Positions 42,778 through 51,936 of a stretch of 64,000 nt of DNA are shown piece by piece. The stretch's first letter is position 1; each line of letters opens with the position of its first letter. The position numbers were made by a program, and so were the translations under genes. The notes beneath the pieces are model-generated. The model saw nothing but the letters and a program-made list of their open reading frames with translations, searched no databases and had not been told where the DNA came from. Source of the stretch: Dysgonomonas hofstadii (GTDB lineage: Bacteria > Bacteroidota > Bacteroidia > Bacteroidales > Dysgonomonadaceae); assembly GCF_014196915.1 (NCBI RefSeq), contig NZ_JACIEP010000004.1, positions 310,001-374,000 of the forward strand, read 5' to 3'.

Positions 42778-44793
42778 ATGACTGCATCAATAGACATTTC
42801 CAATAAAGAATTCAAAAATGCTCTCGACCTGATAGAACGGAGTAACCAGTCCGTTTTTCTAACAGGGCGGGCGGGTACAGGTAAATCTACTTTTCTAAGG
42901 CACCTCTGTCAGACAACAAAGAAAAAGTATGTCGTTCTGGCTCCTACGGGTATAGCAGCCATAAATGCAGAAGGTTCGACATTGCACTCTTTTTTTAAGT
43001 TACCATTCCGGCCGATGGCTCCCGATGATGCAGATTTAAGTCTTGTGGGCGGGCGTATCTTTGAATTTTTCAAGTACAGGAAGGAACATCGTAAAATAAT
43101 ACAAGAGGTAGAACTGATAATCATTGATGAAATATCGATGGTAAGAGCCGATACAATAGACTGTATCGATAGGATTCTCCGTGTCTATTCCAACAATATG
43201 CGTACTCCTTTCGGAGGCAAGCAGCTTGTCTTTGTAGGTGATGTATTTCAGCTGGAGCCTGTTGTTACACCGGATACAAAAGATATCATCAATAAGTTCT
43301 ATCAGAATGCTTTTTTCTTTTCGGCTAATGTCTTTCGTGAAATAAACCTTGTTCCGATAGAATTTACAAAAATCTATCGGCAGTCAGATGAAAAGTTTAT
43401 ATCCATACTGAATAATATTAGGAATGGTAGATCGAATAACACCGACCTTAGCCTGCTTAATAACCGGGTAAATCCTACTTTCAATCCCAGGGAGGAGGAT
43501 ATGTATATCACTTTGGCTACCAAACGCGATAATGTTGATTACATTAATGAAAAAAAGATGGCTGAACTCAATACATTTGAATTTGTCAGCTATGGCATAA
43601 AAGAAGGTGATTTTCCTGAATCTTCACTTCCTACCGCTCAGGAACTAGTACTCAAAGAACATGCACAGGTTATGTTTATACGTAACGACATGCAATGGCC
43701 TCGTCGTTGGGTGAACGGTACTATTGGCATTATATCGGGGATCGATGAAGAAGGGCATGTGTATGTCCTTAAAGATGACGGATTTGAAGTTAAAGTGGAA
43801 CTGGAAACATGGCGGAATTACAGATACAGGTATAATGAAAAAGAGAAAAAAATAGAAGAAGAAATCATAGGTACTTATACACAACTACCATTAAACGCAG
43901 CATGGGCAATAACCATTCATAAGAGCCAGGGACTGACTTTCAATAATGTGATTGTGGATTTTAGTGGAGGCGTTTTTGCTGGAGGACAGGCCTATGTTGC
44001 TCTGAGCAGATGTACATCATTAGAAGGGCTTATCCTTAAAAAGAATATCAACAGGACAGATATATTTATACGTCCTGAAATAGTTGAATTCAGTAAACAG
44101 TTCAATAATCAGCAATTGATAAATAAGGCTCTAAAAGAATCAGATGCCAGTTATCTTTACAGGGAAGCGATAGAGCGATTTGATGAAGGGAATTTTGATG
44201 AGTTTCTAACTCATTTCTTTAAAGCGATTCATGCCCGCTATGATATTGAAAAACCATTACCGCAAAGATATATCAGAAAGAAGCTGAATGTTATAAATAA
44301 GCTTAAAGCAAGAAATCGGGAGTTACAAGACAGGTTGTATGATCAGTCCGAAACTTTAAAGAAATTAGCGAAAGAATATTACCAGATGGGTAATGAATGT
44401 ATTGTCTCATACAAGGATTATCGTGCAGCTTTGGCAAACTTTAACAAAGCATTGGATTTAGATCCTACCTATTTAGATGCATGGATCAGAAAAGGGGTTA
44501 CTTATTACGATCAGGAAGATTATTATGAGTCCTTGAAATGTTTCAATAGAGCCGTGGAACTAAGTCCATTATCATTTAAGGCATTGTATAACAGAGGTAA
44601 GAACAGGCTTAAAATCGATGAGCCCGAGCTGGCACTTACCGACCTGCTAAAGGCTTCTGGCCAGAAGCCTCGTCATGCTTCCTGCCACGAGTATTTATCA
44701 GAAGCTTATGCTGCAATTGGTAATGTTGAATTATCGGATAAGCACTATCAGATTGCACAGGAGCTTAGAGGTACAAAGAGTAAAGATTTATAA
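42778..44793 (+). CDS. Pif1/Dda-like ATP-dependent helicase with C-terminal TPR repeats
   Basis: 671 residues from the ATG at 42778. A TTG four codons upstream overlaps the promoter element. Residues about 10-420 are a superfamily 1B helicase: Walker A TGRAGTGKST, motif Ia VVLAPTGIAAINAEGSTLHS, Walker B LIIIDEISMVRAD, motif III KQLVFVGDVFQLEP, and motif VI YVALSRCTSLEG. A coiled segment about 505-545 (KLKARNRELQDRLYDQSE) leads into three TPR-like repeats to about 660 (AALANFNKALDLDPTYLDAW). Pif1-type helicases act in DNA replication and repair and can unwind G-quadruplexes. The added TPRs suggest binding to a partner protein. It appears to be transcribed alone. Confidence 0.9.
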   Translation: MTASIDISNKEFKNALDLIERSNQSVFLTGRAGTGKSTFLRHLCQTTKKKYVVLAPTGIAAINAEGSTLHSFFKLPFRPMAPDDADLSLVGGRIFEFFKYRKEHRKIIQEVELIIIDEISMVRADTIDCIDRILRVYSNNMRTPFGGKQLVFVGDVFQLEPVVTPDTKDIINKFYQNAFFFSANVFREINLVPIEFTKIYRQSDEKFISILNNIRNGRSNNTDLSLLNNRVNPTFNPREEDMYITLATKRDNVDYINEKKMAELNTFEFVSYGIKEGDFPESSLPTAQELVLKEHAQVMFIRNDMQWPRRWVNGTIGIISGIDEEGHVYVLKDDGFEVKVELETWRNYRYRYNEKEKKIEEEIIGTYTQLPLNAAWAITIHKSQGLTFNNVIVDFSGGVFAGGQAYVALSRCTSLEGLILKKNINRTDIFIRPEIVEFSKQFNNQQLINKALKESDASYLYREAIERFDEGNFDEFLTHFFKAIHARYDIEKPLPQRYIRKKLNVINKLKARNRELQDRLYDQSETLKKLAKEYYQMGNECIVSYKDYRAALANFNKALDLDPTYLDAWIRKGVTYYDQEDYYESLKCFNRAVELSPLSFKALYNRGKNRLKIDEPELALTDLLKASGQKPRHASCHEYLSEAYAAIGNVELSDKHYQIAQELRGTKSKDL

Positions 44794-44824
44794 TTCCTGA
44801 ATTATAAATAATTGGAGGAATTAT
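44790..44824 (+). terminator. Hairpin overlapping the helicase stop codon
   Basis: ATAATTCCT at 44790-44798 is an exact inverted match of AGGAATTAT at 44816-44824 (9 bp). There is no strong T-run, so this is a weak terminator call. Confidence 0.35.
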
Positions 44825-44913
44825 TCAATTATAAATTGAACAAATTAAGAACAATATATAACAGAAAGATGTCATTTCCCATCTTTCAGGTGTTATAAAA
44901 AAATACTAGAATG

Positions 44914-45744
44914 ATGGCTCTTAAGGATTTACACAAATATGTTTCTTCTTTGAAGAATACGTCTTTGATGCCAGCACTGTTTATCGGTCACGGTTCGCCG
45001 ATGAATGCTATTGAAGATAATGAGTTCTCGAGGACATGGAAATTATTATCAGAATTGCTTCCTGTCCCTTCTGCTATAGTTTCTGTCTCGGCTCACTGGG
45101 AAACAAAAGGTACATCCGTTACAATAAGTTCACCGCCTAAAATGATTCATGACTTTTATGGATTTCCACGTCAATTATATGAACAGGAGTATCCGGCCAA
45201 AGGGTCACCCGAATTGGCAAAGGAGATAATAGCTGCTACAAAAAGAATAATTATAGAAGAAGATGTACAATGGGGACTAGATCATGGTACATGGTCTGTA
45301 CTTAAATATATTTATCCTAAAGCAAATATTCCTGTAATACAGATAAGCCTTAATCGTTATCAAGATCCACAATGGCATTTTGAATTAAGTAAAGAACTGA
45401 CTTTTTTGAGAAATAAGGGTGTTCTTGTCATTGGAAGTGGAAATATGATTCATAACTTACGGATTCTACAGGTTAACAATAATGACTTTAATGCTGAATA
45501 TGGTTATGACTGGGCATTTGAATTGAACGATATATTGAAAAAGAAAATTCAGGAAAGAAATTTACCTGCTCTCATTAATTACCAATCCTTACATAAGGAT
45601 GCGATGCTAGCCATACCTATTCCGGAGCATTATCTCCCGATGTTGTATATTCTGGGCATAATACAGGAGAGTGACGATATTTATATTTTTAATGATAAGG
45701 TTATAGCCGGATCCTTAAATATGACATCTTTTATGGTGGGATAA
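44914..45744 (+). CDS. ygiD: Extradiol ring-cleavage dioxygenase family protein, YgiD-like (4,5-DOPA dioxygenase type)
   Basis: 276 residues (an adjacent ATG at 44911 would add one Met). It is a LigB-class extradiol dioxygenase-fold protein. The metal ligands and active-site His are visible: FIGHGSPMNAIED near residue 24, SVSAHWETKGTSVT near 63, and DHGTWSVLKYIYP near 130 with GSGNMIHNL near 183. Length matches YgiD (about 260-275). E. coli YgiD cleaves L-DOPA in vitro, but the in vivo substrate is not known. No aromatic catabolism genes are nearby, so its role is open. It stands alone between the helicase and the DeoR regulator. Confidence 0.88.
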   Translation: MALKDLHKYVSSLKNTSLMPALFIGHGSPMNAIEDNEFSRTWKLLSELLPVPSAIVSVSAHWETKGTSVTISSPPKMIHDFYGFPRQLYEQEYPAKGSPELAKEIIAATKRIIIEEDVQWGLDHGTWSVLKYIYPKANIPVIQISLNRYQDPQWHFELSKELTFLRNKGVLVIGSGNMIHNLRILQVNNNDFNAEYGYDWAFELNDILKKKIQERNLPALINYQSLHKDAMLAIPIPEHYLPMLYILGIIQESDDIYIFNDKVIAGSLNMTSFMVG

Positions 45745-45850
45745 GATATCAGATTTTTATTACTTGTCCTATTATTGATTTTTAAAATACAGAAAACAAT
45801 AGATAGTATGTATGGATAAATAAAAAAGTTGAAAAATAATCATATCCGAA

Positions 45851-45885
45851 TTTTCGTTGTGTTTTCGTTTATTTTCGTATTTTTG
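45851..45885 (+). promoter_or_regulatory. deoR-type promoter with overlapping operator repeats
   Basis: Three TTTTCG direct repeats begin at 45851, 45862 and 45872, about one helix turn apart. They overlap the -33 region of a promoter whose -7 element is TATTTTTG at 45878-45885. The sequence TTCGTTTATTTTCGT at 45864-45878 recurs exactly at 46810-46824 in front of the transketolase operon. This suggests that the regulator represses itself. Confidence 0.6.
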
Positions 45886-45897
45886 TAAAAAGAAAAA

Positions 45898-46674
45898 ATG
45901 AAATCAATGTTACCAAATCAAAGAAGGGAAAAAATTCTGGAACTTATCCGGGAAGACGGCCATGCTAAGGTGCAGGATCTGGCGCGGATATTTAAAGTGA
46001 CAGAAGTGACTATCAGGCAAGATCTTGAAAAACTGGAAAGCGAAGGGCTCGTAGAAAGAGAGCATGGAGGAGCGATATTGAGCAATATCGGTAGCAATGT
46101 CAAAGATATAACGCTACAGAATCAATCGAATATACCTGCTAAAATTGCGATTGCCAGAAAAGCCATAGAGTTTATAGATGATGGGGATACAATTATATTA
46201 GATTCTGGTTCAACTACAACAGAGATTGCTAAACTAATTTCAGGTTACAAGAATCTTACAGTAATAACTAATGCCTTAAATATAGCTTTAATACTGGGGG
46301 CTAATCCGGGTATAAACTTAATGATGACAGGAGGCGAATTTAAGCCGCCTACATTGTCATTGACGGGTCAGAAATCCGCTGATTTTTTTAATAATATCAA
46401 TGCTGATAAACTATTTCTTGCTACTGCGGGAATTAGTTTAAAAGCCGGCCTCACTTATCCAAGTATCAGTGATTTATGTGTGAAACGCGCAATGATAGAT
46501 GTATCTGACCAGGTGTATCTTGTTGCCGATTCCACAAAAATAGGGGTAAAATCTTTTGCCAGTTTGGGTGCCTTATCTTTAATTGACCACCTCATTACAG
46601 ATTCTAATATTACCAAAGAGAATATAAAAATGCTTCAGGAGCACGAAGTAGACTATATATTGGCTAATCTTTAG
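45898..46674 (+). CDS. DeoR-family sugar-metabolism repressor
   Basis: 258 residues. N-terminal winged HTH about 5-60 in the classic DeoR form (NQRREKILELIREDGHAKV, then VTEVTIRQDLEKLESEGLVE). The C-terminal sugar-phosphate sensor domain about 75-230 has DTIILDSGSTTTEIA and the DKLFLATAGISLKAGLTYP segment. These proteins are usually released from DNA by a sugar phosphate from the pathway they control. It is transcribed in the same direction as the transketolase operon but is separated from it by a terminator and a second promoter. Shared operator-like repeats upstream of both units indicate control of the polyol locus and of itself. Confidence 0.92.
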   Translation: MKSMLPNQRREKILELIREDGHAKVQDLARIFKVTEVTIRQDLEKLESEGLVEREHGGAILSNIGSNVKDITLQNQSNIPAKIAIARKAIEFIDDGDTIILDSGSTTTEIAKLISGYKNLTVITNALNIALILGANPGINLMMTGGEFKPPTLSLTGQKSADFFNNINADKLFLATAGISLKAGLTYPSISDLCVKRAMIDVSDQVYLVADSTKIGVKSFASLGALSLIDHLITDSNITKENIKMLQEHEVDYILANL

Positions 46675-46703
46675 AAGTAAAAAATATACAGACTAAAATA
46701 TAG

Positions 46704-46734
46704 TCCTGGCGTAATTTTATGCCGGGATTTTTTG
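46704..46734 (+). terminator. Intrinsic terminator after the deoR-type gene
   Basis: TCCTGGC (46704-46710) pairs with GCCGGGA (46721-46727) with one G-U pair, followed by six T. It isolates the regulator from the catabolic operon. Confidence 0.85.
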
Positions 46735-46809
46735 TATTTGTATCTGTCTGTAAATCAGTTGTTTGTTGATTTGTTGTGAAAATATGCTTAAAAACATGAA
46801 AAATAAATC

Positions 46810-46885
46810 TTCGTTTATTTTCGTTTTTCGTTTTGTTTGTTTATGTTTGTGGCGTGAAAGCGAATTTAAGTAAAAAATAAACGAA
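46810..46885 (+). promoter_or_regulatory. Promoter and operator repeats of the split-transketolase operon
   Basis: TTCGTTTATTTTCGT at 46810-46824 is identical to the motif in front of the deoR-type gene. It overlaps the expected -33 region of a promoter with -7 element TATGTTTG (46842-46849). A third copy in inverted orientation, AAAATAAACGAA, lies in the leader at 46874-46885. The layout fits repression by occlusion of the promoter, possibly with DNA looping. Confidence 0.6.
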
Positions 46886-46899
46886 AAAATAAATAAATC

Positions 46900-47730
46900 A
46901 TGACCGTTCAAAATTTAAATATCAAAGCAGAAGAAATTCGCTTAAGGTTACTCGAGATAATCTATAAGGCAAAAGCGGGGCATACGGGTGGAGACCTTTC
47001 TGCTGTAAATGTTTTAACAGCCCTTTATTTCGATGTCCTAAATGTTGATCCTAAAAATCTAAAAATGGAAAGCCGTGACCGTTTTATATTGAGTAAAGGG
47101 CATTGTGCTGAAGTTTTTTACAGTGTACTCGAGGCTGCCGGTTTTTTACCAAGTGAAGATGTTAATACTTATGGGCAGGATTATTCTCCGCTGGCAGGTC
47201 ATCCTACGGTAAAAAATCCGGGAGTAGAAATTAATACAGGAGCTTTGGGGCATGGTTTGTCTGCCGGGGTAGGTATGGCGCTGGCAGCAAAAATGGATTC
47301 TAAAAATTATAAGACTATAGTTCTGATGGGAGATGGAGAGCAGGCCGAAGGATCAATTTATGAAGCGGCCATGGCTGCTCATAAATATCAACTGGATCAT
47401 CTTGTGGCTATAATTGACCGAAACGGATTGCAGATATCAGGTAATACAGAAGATGTGATGCCTCTCGAATCGATTAAGGACAGATGGGCGGCATTTGGAT
47501 GGGATGTCATAGAAATGAATGGCGACGATATGGAAAATATAATCGATACATTTAATAAGATCAACTACAATAATAAGCAACCGCATCTGATAATTTCCAG
47601 AACAACAAAAGGTAAGGGTGTATCATATATGGAAAACGTCGCCAAATGGCATCATGGAGTGCCTAATGTTGATGAATATGATATTGCAGTGTCTGAAATT
47701 AAAGAAAGAATCGCTGTTTTGAGTGAATAA
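46900..47730 (+). CDS. Transketolase, N-terminal (ThDP pyrophosphate-binding) subunit
   Basis: 276 residues, the N-terminal half of a two-chain transketolase. The thiamine diphosphate motif is GDGEQAEGSIYEAA near residue 147, and GHTGGDLSAVNVLTALYF near the start and SKGHCAEVFYSVLEAAG are standard transketolase segments. It pairs with the C-terminal half encoded 34 nt downstream. The pair transfers two-carbon units between sugar phosphates. Split transketolases occur in dedicated catabolic loci, for example the apulose-4-phosphate transketolase of D-apiose catabolism and several pentitol loci. Its place as first gene in a polyol operon suggests a pathway-specific rather than housekeeping enzyme. 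Confidence 0.92.
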   Translation: MTVQNLNIKAEEIRLRLLEIIYKAKAGHTGGDLSAVNVLTALYFDVLNVDPKNLKMESRDRFILSKGHCAEVFYSVLEAAGFLPSEDVNTYGQDYSPLAGHPTVKNPGVEINTGALGHGLSAGVGMALAAKMDSKNYKTIVLMGDGEQAEGSIYEAAMAAHKYQLDHLVAIIDRNGLQISGNTEDVMPLESIKDRWAAFGWDVIEMNGDDMENIIDTFNKINYNNKQPHLIISRTTKGKGVSYMENVAKWHHGVPNVDEYDIAVSEIKERIAVLSE

Positions 47731-47764
47731 AGAAATCAATAGTTAAATTTAAGAAAAAATAGTA

Positions 47765-48754
47765 ATGTTTGCAAATAATAGTATACCATGCAGGAAAAGC
47801 TTTACAAGTACTTTGCTAAGCTTAGCCCGGGAAGACAAGGATATAATAGCTGTGACTTCTGATGCCTCAGGGTCTGTTACTCTGAACGATTATGCTAAAG
47901 AACTACCCGGGCAATTCATCGAGGTGGGTATCGCTGAACAAAATGCAGTGGGTATCGCCGCCGGTCTCGCTTCGGCAGGGAAGAAAGTGTTTGTCTGTGG
48001 CCCGGCTTGTTTCTATGTCGCACGTAGTCTGGAGCAGGTAAAGGTAGATATGGCATATTCCAAAATGCCAGTAAAAATACTCGGCGTTAGTGGAGGTGTT
48101 AGTTACGGAGCTTTAGGGTCCACTCATCATAGTTTACATGATATAGCTGCATTACGCACTTTTCCCGGAATGCAGGTCGTGTTACCAAGCGATGTACGCC
48201 AGACTAAAAAACTGGTGGAACAACTGATCAACTATGATTATCCTGTTTATGTACGTGTAGGAAGAAATGCTGTGCCAGATGTATATCAGGATGAAAATTT
48301 CGAATTCAAAATCGGAAAGGCCAATACAATACTCGAAGGCAATGATATTACATTAATCGGCACAGGGGAAACTGTATTCCATTGCTACCAGGCTGCTTTA
48401 AAACTTAAAAAAGACGGGGTCAATGCGCGTGTTATCGATATGCATACACTAAAACCTGTTGACGAAGAGGTTATTCTTAAAGCAGCAAAAGAAACAGGAA
48501 AGATTATTACAGTAGAAGAACATAGTATTTTTGGAGGATTAGGCGCCATAGTTACAGAAATAACATCCCAAATATATCCTGTTCCTGTAAAAATATTGGG
48601 AATACCCGATGAAAATGCAATACATGCCAAACCTCTTGAAATATTTCACCATTACGGTATCGATCATGAAGGAATCTATAAATCCAGCCTCGAACTCCTA
48701 AGAAATAATATGAATCGAAGTTCGGTCTTTGAGAATGAAGCAAGCTCCATATAG
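47765..48754 (+). CDS. Transketolase, C-terminal (pyrimidine-binding) subunit
   Basis: 329 residues. Pyrimidine-binding domain about 10-175 with the conserved catalytic Glu region FIEVGIAEQNAVGIAAGLA, then the C-terminal transketolase domain about 195-315 (ITVEEHSIFGGLGAIVTEI). The TPP-binding motif is on the other chain, so the enzyme needs both subunits. It is 34 nt after the N-terminal subunit and 23 nt before the FGGY kinase, so expression is probably coupled. The chain ends with a short acidic tail not seen in all family members. A DXS identity is unlikely, because DXS is a single longer chain. Confidence 0.92.
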   Translation: MFANNSIPCRKSFTSTLLSLAREDKDIIAVTSDASGSVTLNDYAKELPGQFIEVGIAEQNAVGIAAGLASAGKKVFVCGPACFYVARSLEQVKVDMAYSKMPVKILGVSGGVSYGALGSTHHSLHDIAALRTFPGMQVVLPSDVRQTKKLVEQLINYDYPVYVRVGRNAVPDVYQDENFEFKIGKANTILEGNDITLIGTGETVFHCYQAALKLKKDGVNARVIDMHTLKPVDEEVILKAAKETGKIITVEEHSIFGGLGAIVTEITSQIYPVPVKILGIPDENAIHAKPLEIFHHYGIDHEGIYKSSLELLRNNMNRSSVFENEASSI

Positions 48755-48777
48755 CCTTAAAAGAAAACCTTTATTGT

Positions 48778-50259
48778 ATGAAATACATTGTAGCCATAGA
48801 TCAGAGTACCTCCGCAACCAAATCAATCCTTTTCAATGACAAATGTCAGATGATAGGGAAGTCGGCGTTGCCACACAAACAATACTATCCCCAACCGGGA
48901 TGGGTAGAGCACGATGCAGAAGAGATTTACGATAACCTGCTTTTGTCATTAAAATCTCTTCTGAATAGTGCGAAAATTGAACCTGGAGCTTCCATATCGG
49001 TAGCTATCACTAATCAGCGGGAAACTGTTGTCGTATGGAACAAGCAGACAGGTAAACCCATAAATCACGCCATTACATGGCAATGTCAGAGAGGTGCTGA
49101 TATTTGCAGGGAATTGCAGCAAAAGAACTATTCCCGTGAAATAAAAGAAAAAACGGGACTTATCATCGACCCCTATTTTTCGGCAAGCGGAGCAAAATGG
49201 TTACTCGATAATATTGAAGGTGCAAGGCAGGAAGCTGAAAAAGGAAACCTGCTACTAGGCACCATCGATTCATGGTTAGTGTGGAAATTAACAGGAGGAA
49301 AAGTCCATGCCACGGATTATACAAATGCGTCCCGTACCATGCTGTTCAATATCAATACATTGAAATGGGACAACGATTTACTCAAACTCTTCACAATACC
49401 CGAATCGATGATGCCCGAATTGAAGCGCTGTGACGAGATATATGCCGAAAGTGATTTTGAAGGATTGTTCTGCGCACCGGTTACAATAGCGGGAGTAATA
49501 GGTGACTCGCACGGGGCATTGGTCGGACAGATGTGTTTCGAGAAAGGAATGGCAAAAGCCACATACGGCACTGGTTCTTCTCTGATGGTCAATATTGGGA
49601 ATTCCCCATTGGAAGCGCCTGATGGATTGGTAACCTCCATAGGATTTACAGCATATGGTAAGACTTATTATGTAATTGAAGGAAATATACATTGCACAGG
49701 AGGAACAATCAACTGGATGATTGAAGAGCTGAAGCTTATCGAAAATTCACAGGAATCGGAACAGCATGCTACCTGCGTGTCTGACAATGGAGGTGTCTAT
49801 TTGGTACCAGCTTTTGCCGGATTAGGAGCACCATGGTGGAATCCAAACGCGAAAGCCATCATTACAGGTATGACACTTGGCACAGGAAAGGGACATGTTG
49901 TGAGGGCAGCCCTCGAAGCAATCTGTTATCAGGTAAAAGATCTGGTAGATCTGGTAAAAGATAAATCAAATATAGAATTGAAAGAAGTCCGTGCAGACGG
50001 AGGTCCGTCTAAAAATAAATTCTTGATGCAGTTTCAGGCTGATATGCTAGACACAAAAATAAACCGTTCTGATATTGAGGAAGCTTCTGCATTAGGCGCG
50101 GTTATTATGAATGGAATCGCTCAGGGATTATGGAAAGATCTCGATGAAGTATCGTCACTCAGGGAAAAAGATAATTATTTCTATCCGGGCATTGCAGACA
50201 AAGACAGGGAAAAATTACATAAAGGCTGGATTGAGGCAATAAACCTCATTAATATATAA
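48778..50259 (+). CDS. FGGY-family carbohydrate kinase, glycerol kinase-like
   Basis: 493 residues. It has the FGGY plan of two actin-like domains: KYIVAIDQSTSATKSILFND at the start (phosphate-1 loop), a central segment ITNQRETVVVWNKQTGKPI, and a C-terminal ATP-binding part with VRADGGPSKNKFLMQFQADM near residue 405. The sequence is closest in style to glycerol kinase, but the same family includes ribulokinase, xylulokinase, erythritol kinase and apulose kinase. Because it lies between a split transketolase and two SDR dehydrogenases next to a polyol permease, a role in phosphorylating a ketose or polyol made in this pathway is more likely than general glycerol use (inference). Confidence 0.9.
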   Translation: MKYIVAIDQSTSATKSILFNDKCQMIGKSALPHKQYYPQPGWVEHDAEEIYDNLLLSLKSLLNSAKIEPGASISVAITNQRETVVVWNKQTGKPINHAITWQCQRGADICRELQQKNYSREIKEKTGLIIDPYFSASGAKWLLDNIEGARQEAEKGNLLLGTIDSWLVWKLTGGKVHATDYTNASRTMLFNINTLKWDNDLLKLFTIPESMMPELKRCDEIYAESDFEGLFCAPVTIAGVIGDSHGALVGQMCFEKGMAKATYGTGSSLMVNIGNSPLEAPDGLVTSIGFTAYGKTYYVIEGNIHCTGGTINWMIEELKLIENSQESEQHATCVSDNGGVYLVPAFAGLGAPWWNPNAKAIITGMTLGTGKGHVVRAALEAICYQVKDLVDLVKDKSNIELKEVRADGGPSKNKFLMQFQADMLDTKINRSDIEEASALGAVIMNGIAQGLWKDLDEVSSLREKDNYFYPGIADKDREKLHKGWIEAINLINI

Positions 50260-50292
50260 TTAACAAATACAAAACTTTTAAATTTTAATATC

Positions 50293-51060
50293 ATGCTAAA
50301 ATATTTCGGTGCGGATGCCAGTTTTGCATTAGACGGACAGGTTGCGATTGTAACCGGTGGTGCAAATGGTATAGGAAAAGCGACAGCAGATCTTTTCATT
50401 AAAAAAGGAGTAAAAGTTGTTCTCGGCGACTACAAGGCAGATGTAGCAGAAACAGCTAAGTTATTCGGCGAAAATTGTCTTGGTGTTCAAGTTGATGTTA
50501 CCAAAGAAGTGGATAGGCTAAATCTGATCAGACAGGCATTGGATAAGTTTGGTAAGATAGATATCCTTGTCAATTGTGCGGGTATGGTTGCTTTAGAATC
50601 TGCCTTGGATGTAGAGGATAAAGACTGGGAAGACCTGATTGCCGTGAATCTGATGGGAACATTCAAAATGAACCAGGAGGTAGCCCGTTACATGGTCGCT
50701 AATAAAGTAAACGGATCGATAGTGAATATTGCTTCTCAAGCAGGGACTATTGCTCTCGATAAACATGTGGCTTATAGCGTAACTAAGGCAGGTGTTATCT
50801 CTATGACCAAGGTGCTTGCTTTTGAGTGGGGTAAATATGGAATTCGTGTAAATTCAGTATCTCCAACTGTTGTGTTGACCGAAATGGGACATAAGGCATG
50901 GGACGGACCGCAGGGCGATGCTTTCAGGAAAGATATACCTTCGGGACGTTTTGCCGAAACAGATGAAATTGCAGGACCTATCGTATTCTTATGTTCAGGC
51001 GCAGCAGGCATGATAACCGGCCATGACCTTCTCGTTGATGGGGGATATACTATAAAATAA
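50293..51060 (+). CDS. Short-chain dehydrogenase/reductase, polyol dehydrogenase-like (first)
   Basis: 255 residues, classical SDR. The cofactor motif TGGANGIGKA lies near residue 20, followed by an Asp at the end of the second strand (VVLGDYKA), which favours NAD over NADP. Catalytic residues are Ser in NIASQAG and YSVTK near residues 143-165. The SPTVVLTEMGHKAWDGPQGD loop resembles the threitol/xylitol/galactitol dehydrogenase group. It would oxidise an imported polyol to a ketose, or the reverse. Encoded 33 nt after the kinase and 24 nt before a second SDR. Confidence 0.9.
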   Translation: MLKYFGADASFALDGQVAIVTGGANGIGKATADLFIKKGVKVVLGDYKADVAETAKLFGENCLGVQVDVTKEVDRLNLIRQALDKFGKIDILVNCAGMVALESALDVEDKDWEDLIAVNLMGTFKMNQEVARYMVANKVNGSIVNIASQAGTIALDKHVAYSVTKAGVISMTKVLAFEWGKYGIRVNSVSPTVVLTEMGHKAWDGPQGDAFRKDIPSGRFAETDEIAGPIVFLCSGAAGMITGHDLLVDGGYTIK

Positions 51061-51084
51061 CTTAAAACTAAACAATAAATTATC

Positions 51085-51903
51085 ATGAAAACATTATCAC
51101 GAACACATAATGAATTTAAAGGAAAAACAGTTGTTGTAACGGGAGCCGACCGCGGTATTGGTGAAGGAATTGCCCGGCGTTTTGCCAGCGACGGCGCTAA
51201 TATTGTGCTTGCTTCCATCGACAAAGGAGTCTTTGATACTGCCGAAAGAGTCGCAAAGGATTTTGGAGTTGAAACTCTGCCTGTATTGGTAGATGTTACT
51301 AAAGAAGAAGATGTTCAGGATCTTTATAAGAAAGCATTCGATAAATTCGGAAGTGTAGACATTTCCGTGCAGAATGCAGGTATAATCACTATTGAACATT
51401 TCGACAAAATGACACGCGCTGAGTTTGATAAAGTATTGGCTGTAAATACTACCGGTGTGTGGCTATGCTGCCGTGAAGCTGCAAAATATATGATCAAGCA
51501 GGGCACAGGTGGACGGCTTATCAATTCATCGTCTGGCCAGGGACGTAAAGGGTTCATCTACACTCCACATTATGCAGCAAGTAAAATGGGTGTGATAGGT
51601 GTTACACAAAGCCTTGCCTTGGAATTTGCTCCGCATAATATAACAGTAAATGCATTCTGTCCGGGTATTATTGTTACTGATATGTGGGATTATAATGACC
51701 GCGTTTGGGGGCAAATATTGAGTACCGAAAAGAAAAAATATCAAAAAGGAGAGTTGATGGCCGAATGGGTGGAAGGTATTCCTTTGGGAAGAGCCGGACA
51801 ACCCGATGATGTTTCAGGATTGATCGCTTTTCTCGCTTCAGAGGATGCTGCTTATATTACAGGGCAAACCATTAATATAGATGGTGGTATGTTTTTCTCG
51901 TAA
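51085..51903 (+). CDS. Short-chain dehydrogenase/reductase, sorbitol/iditol dehydrogenase-like (second)
   Basis: 272 residues, classical SDR. Cofactor motif TGADRGIGEGIA near residue 20, NAG motif VQNAGI, Ser in INSSSGQG and YAASK near residue 165. The substrate loop is CPGIIVTDMWDYNDRVWGQI, which resembles sorbitol and other polyol dehydrogenases. The two SDRs share the fold but differ in the substrate loop, so they probably act on different hydroxyls, or on two polyols, of one pathway. It is followed by a 135-nt gap with a nested hairpin before the transporter gene. Confidence 0.9.
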   Translation: MKTLSRTHNEFKGKTVVVTGADRGIGEGIARRFASDGANIVLASIDKGVFDTAERVAKDFGVETLPVLVDVTKEEDVQDLYKKAFDKFGSVDISVQNAGIITIEHFDKMTRAEFDKVLAVNTTGVWLCCREAAKYMIKQGTGGRLINSSSGQGRKGFIYTPHYAASKMGVIGVTQSLALEFAPHNITVNAFCPGIIVTDMWDYNDRVWGQILSTEKKKYQKGELMAEWVEGIPLGRAGQPDDVSGLIAFLASEDAAYITGQTINIDGGMFFS

Positions 51904-51936
51904 CGAAAAATTCCAGAGCATTTAATAATGGGTGAG

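Noticed and set aside
45851-45880. TTTTCG repeats considered as a CRISPR-like or telomere-like repeat
   Set aside because: Only three short copies with helical-turn spacing, located over a promoter; an operator explains them better.
50772-51224. 150-codon minus-strand frame across two SDR genes
   Set aside because: It spans the junction of two well-supported genes on the other strand and has no domain of its own.
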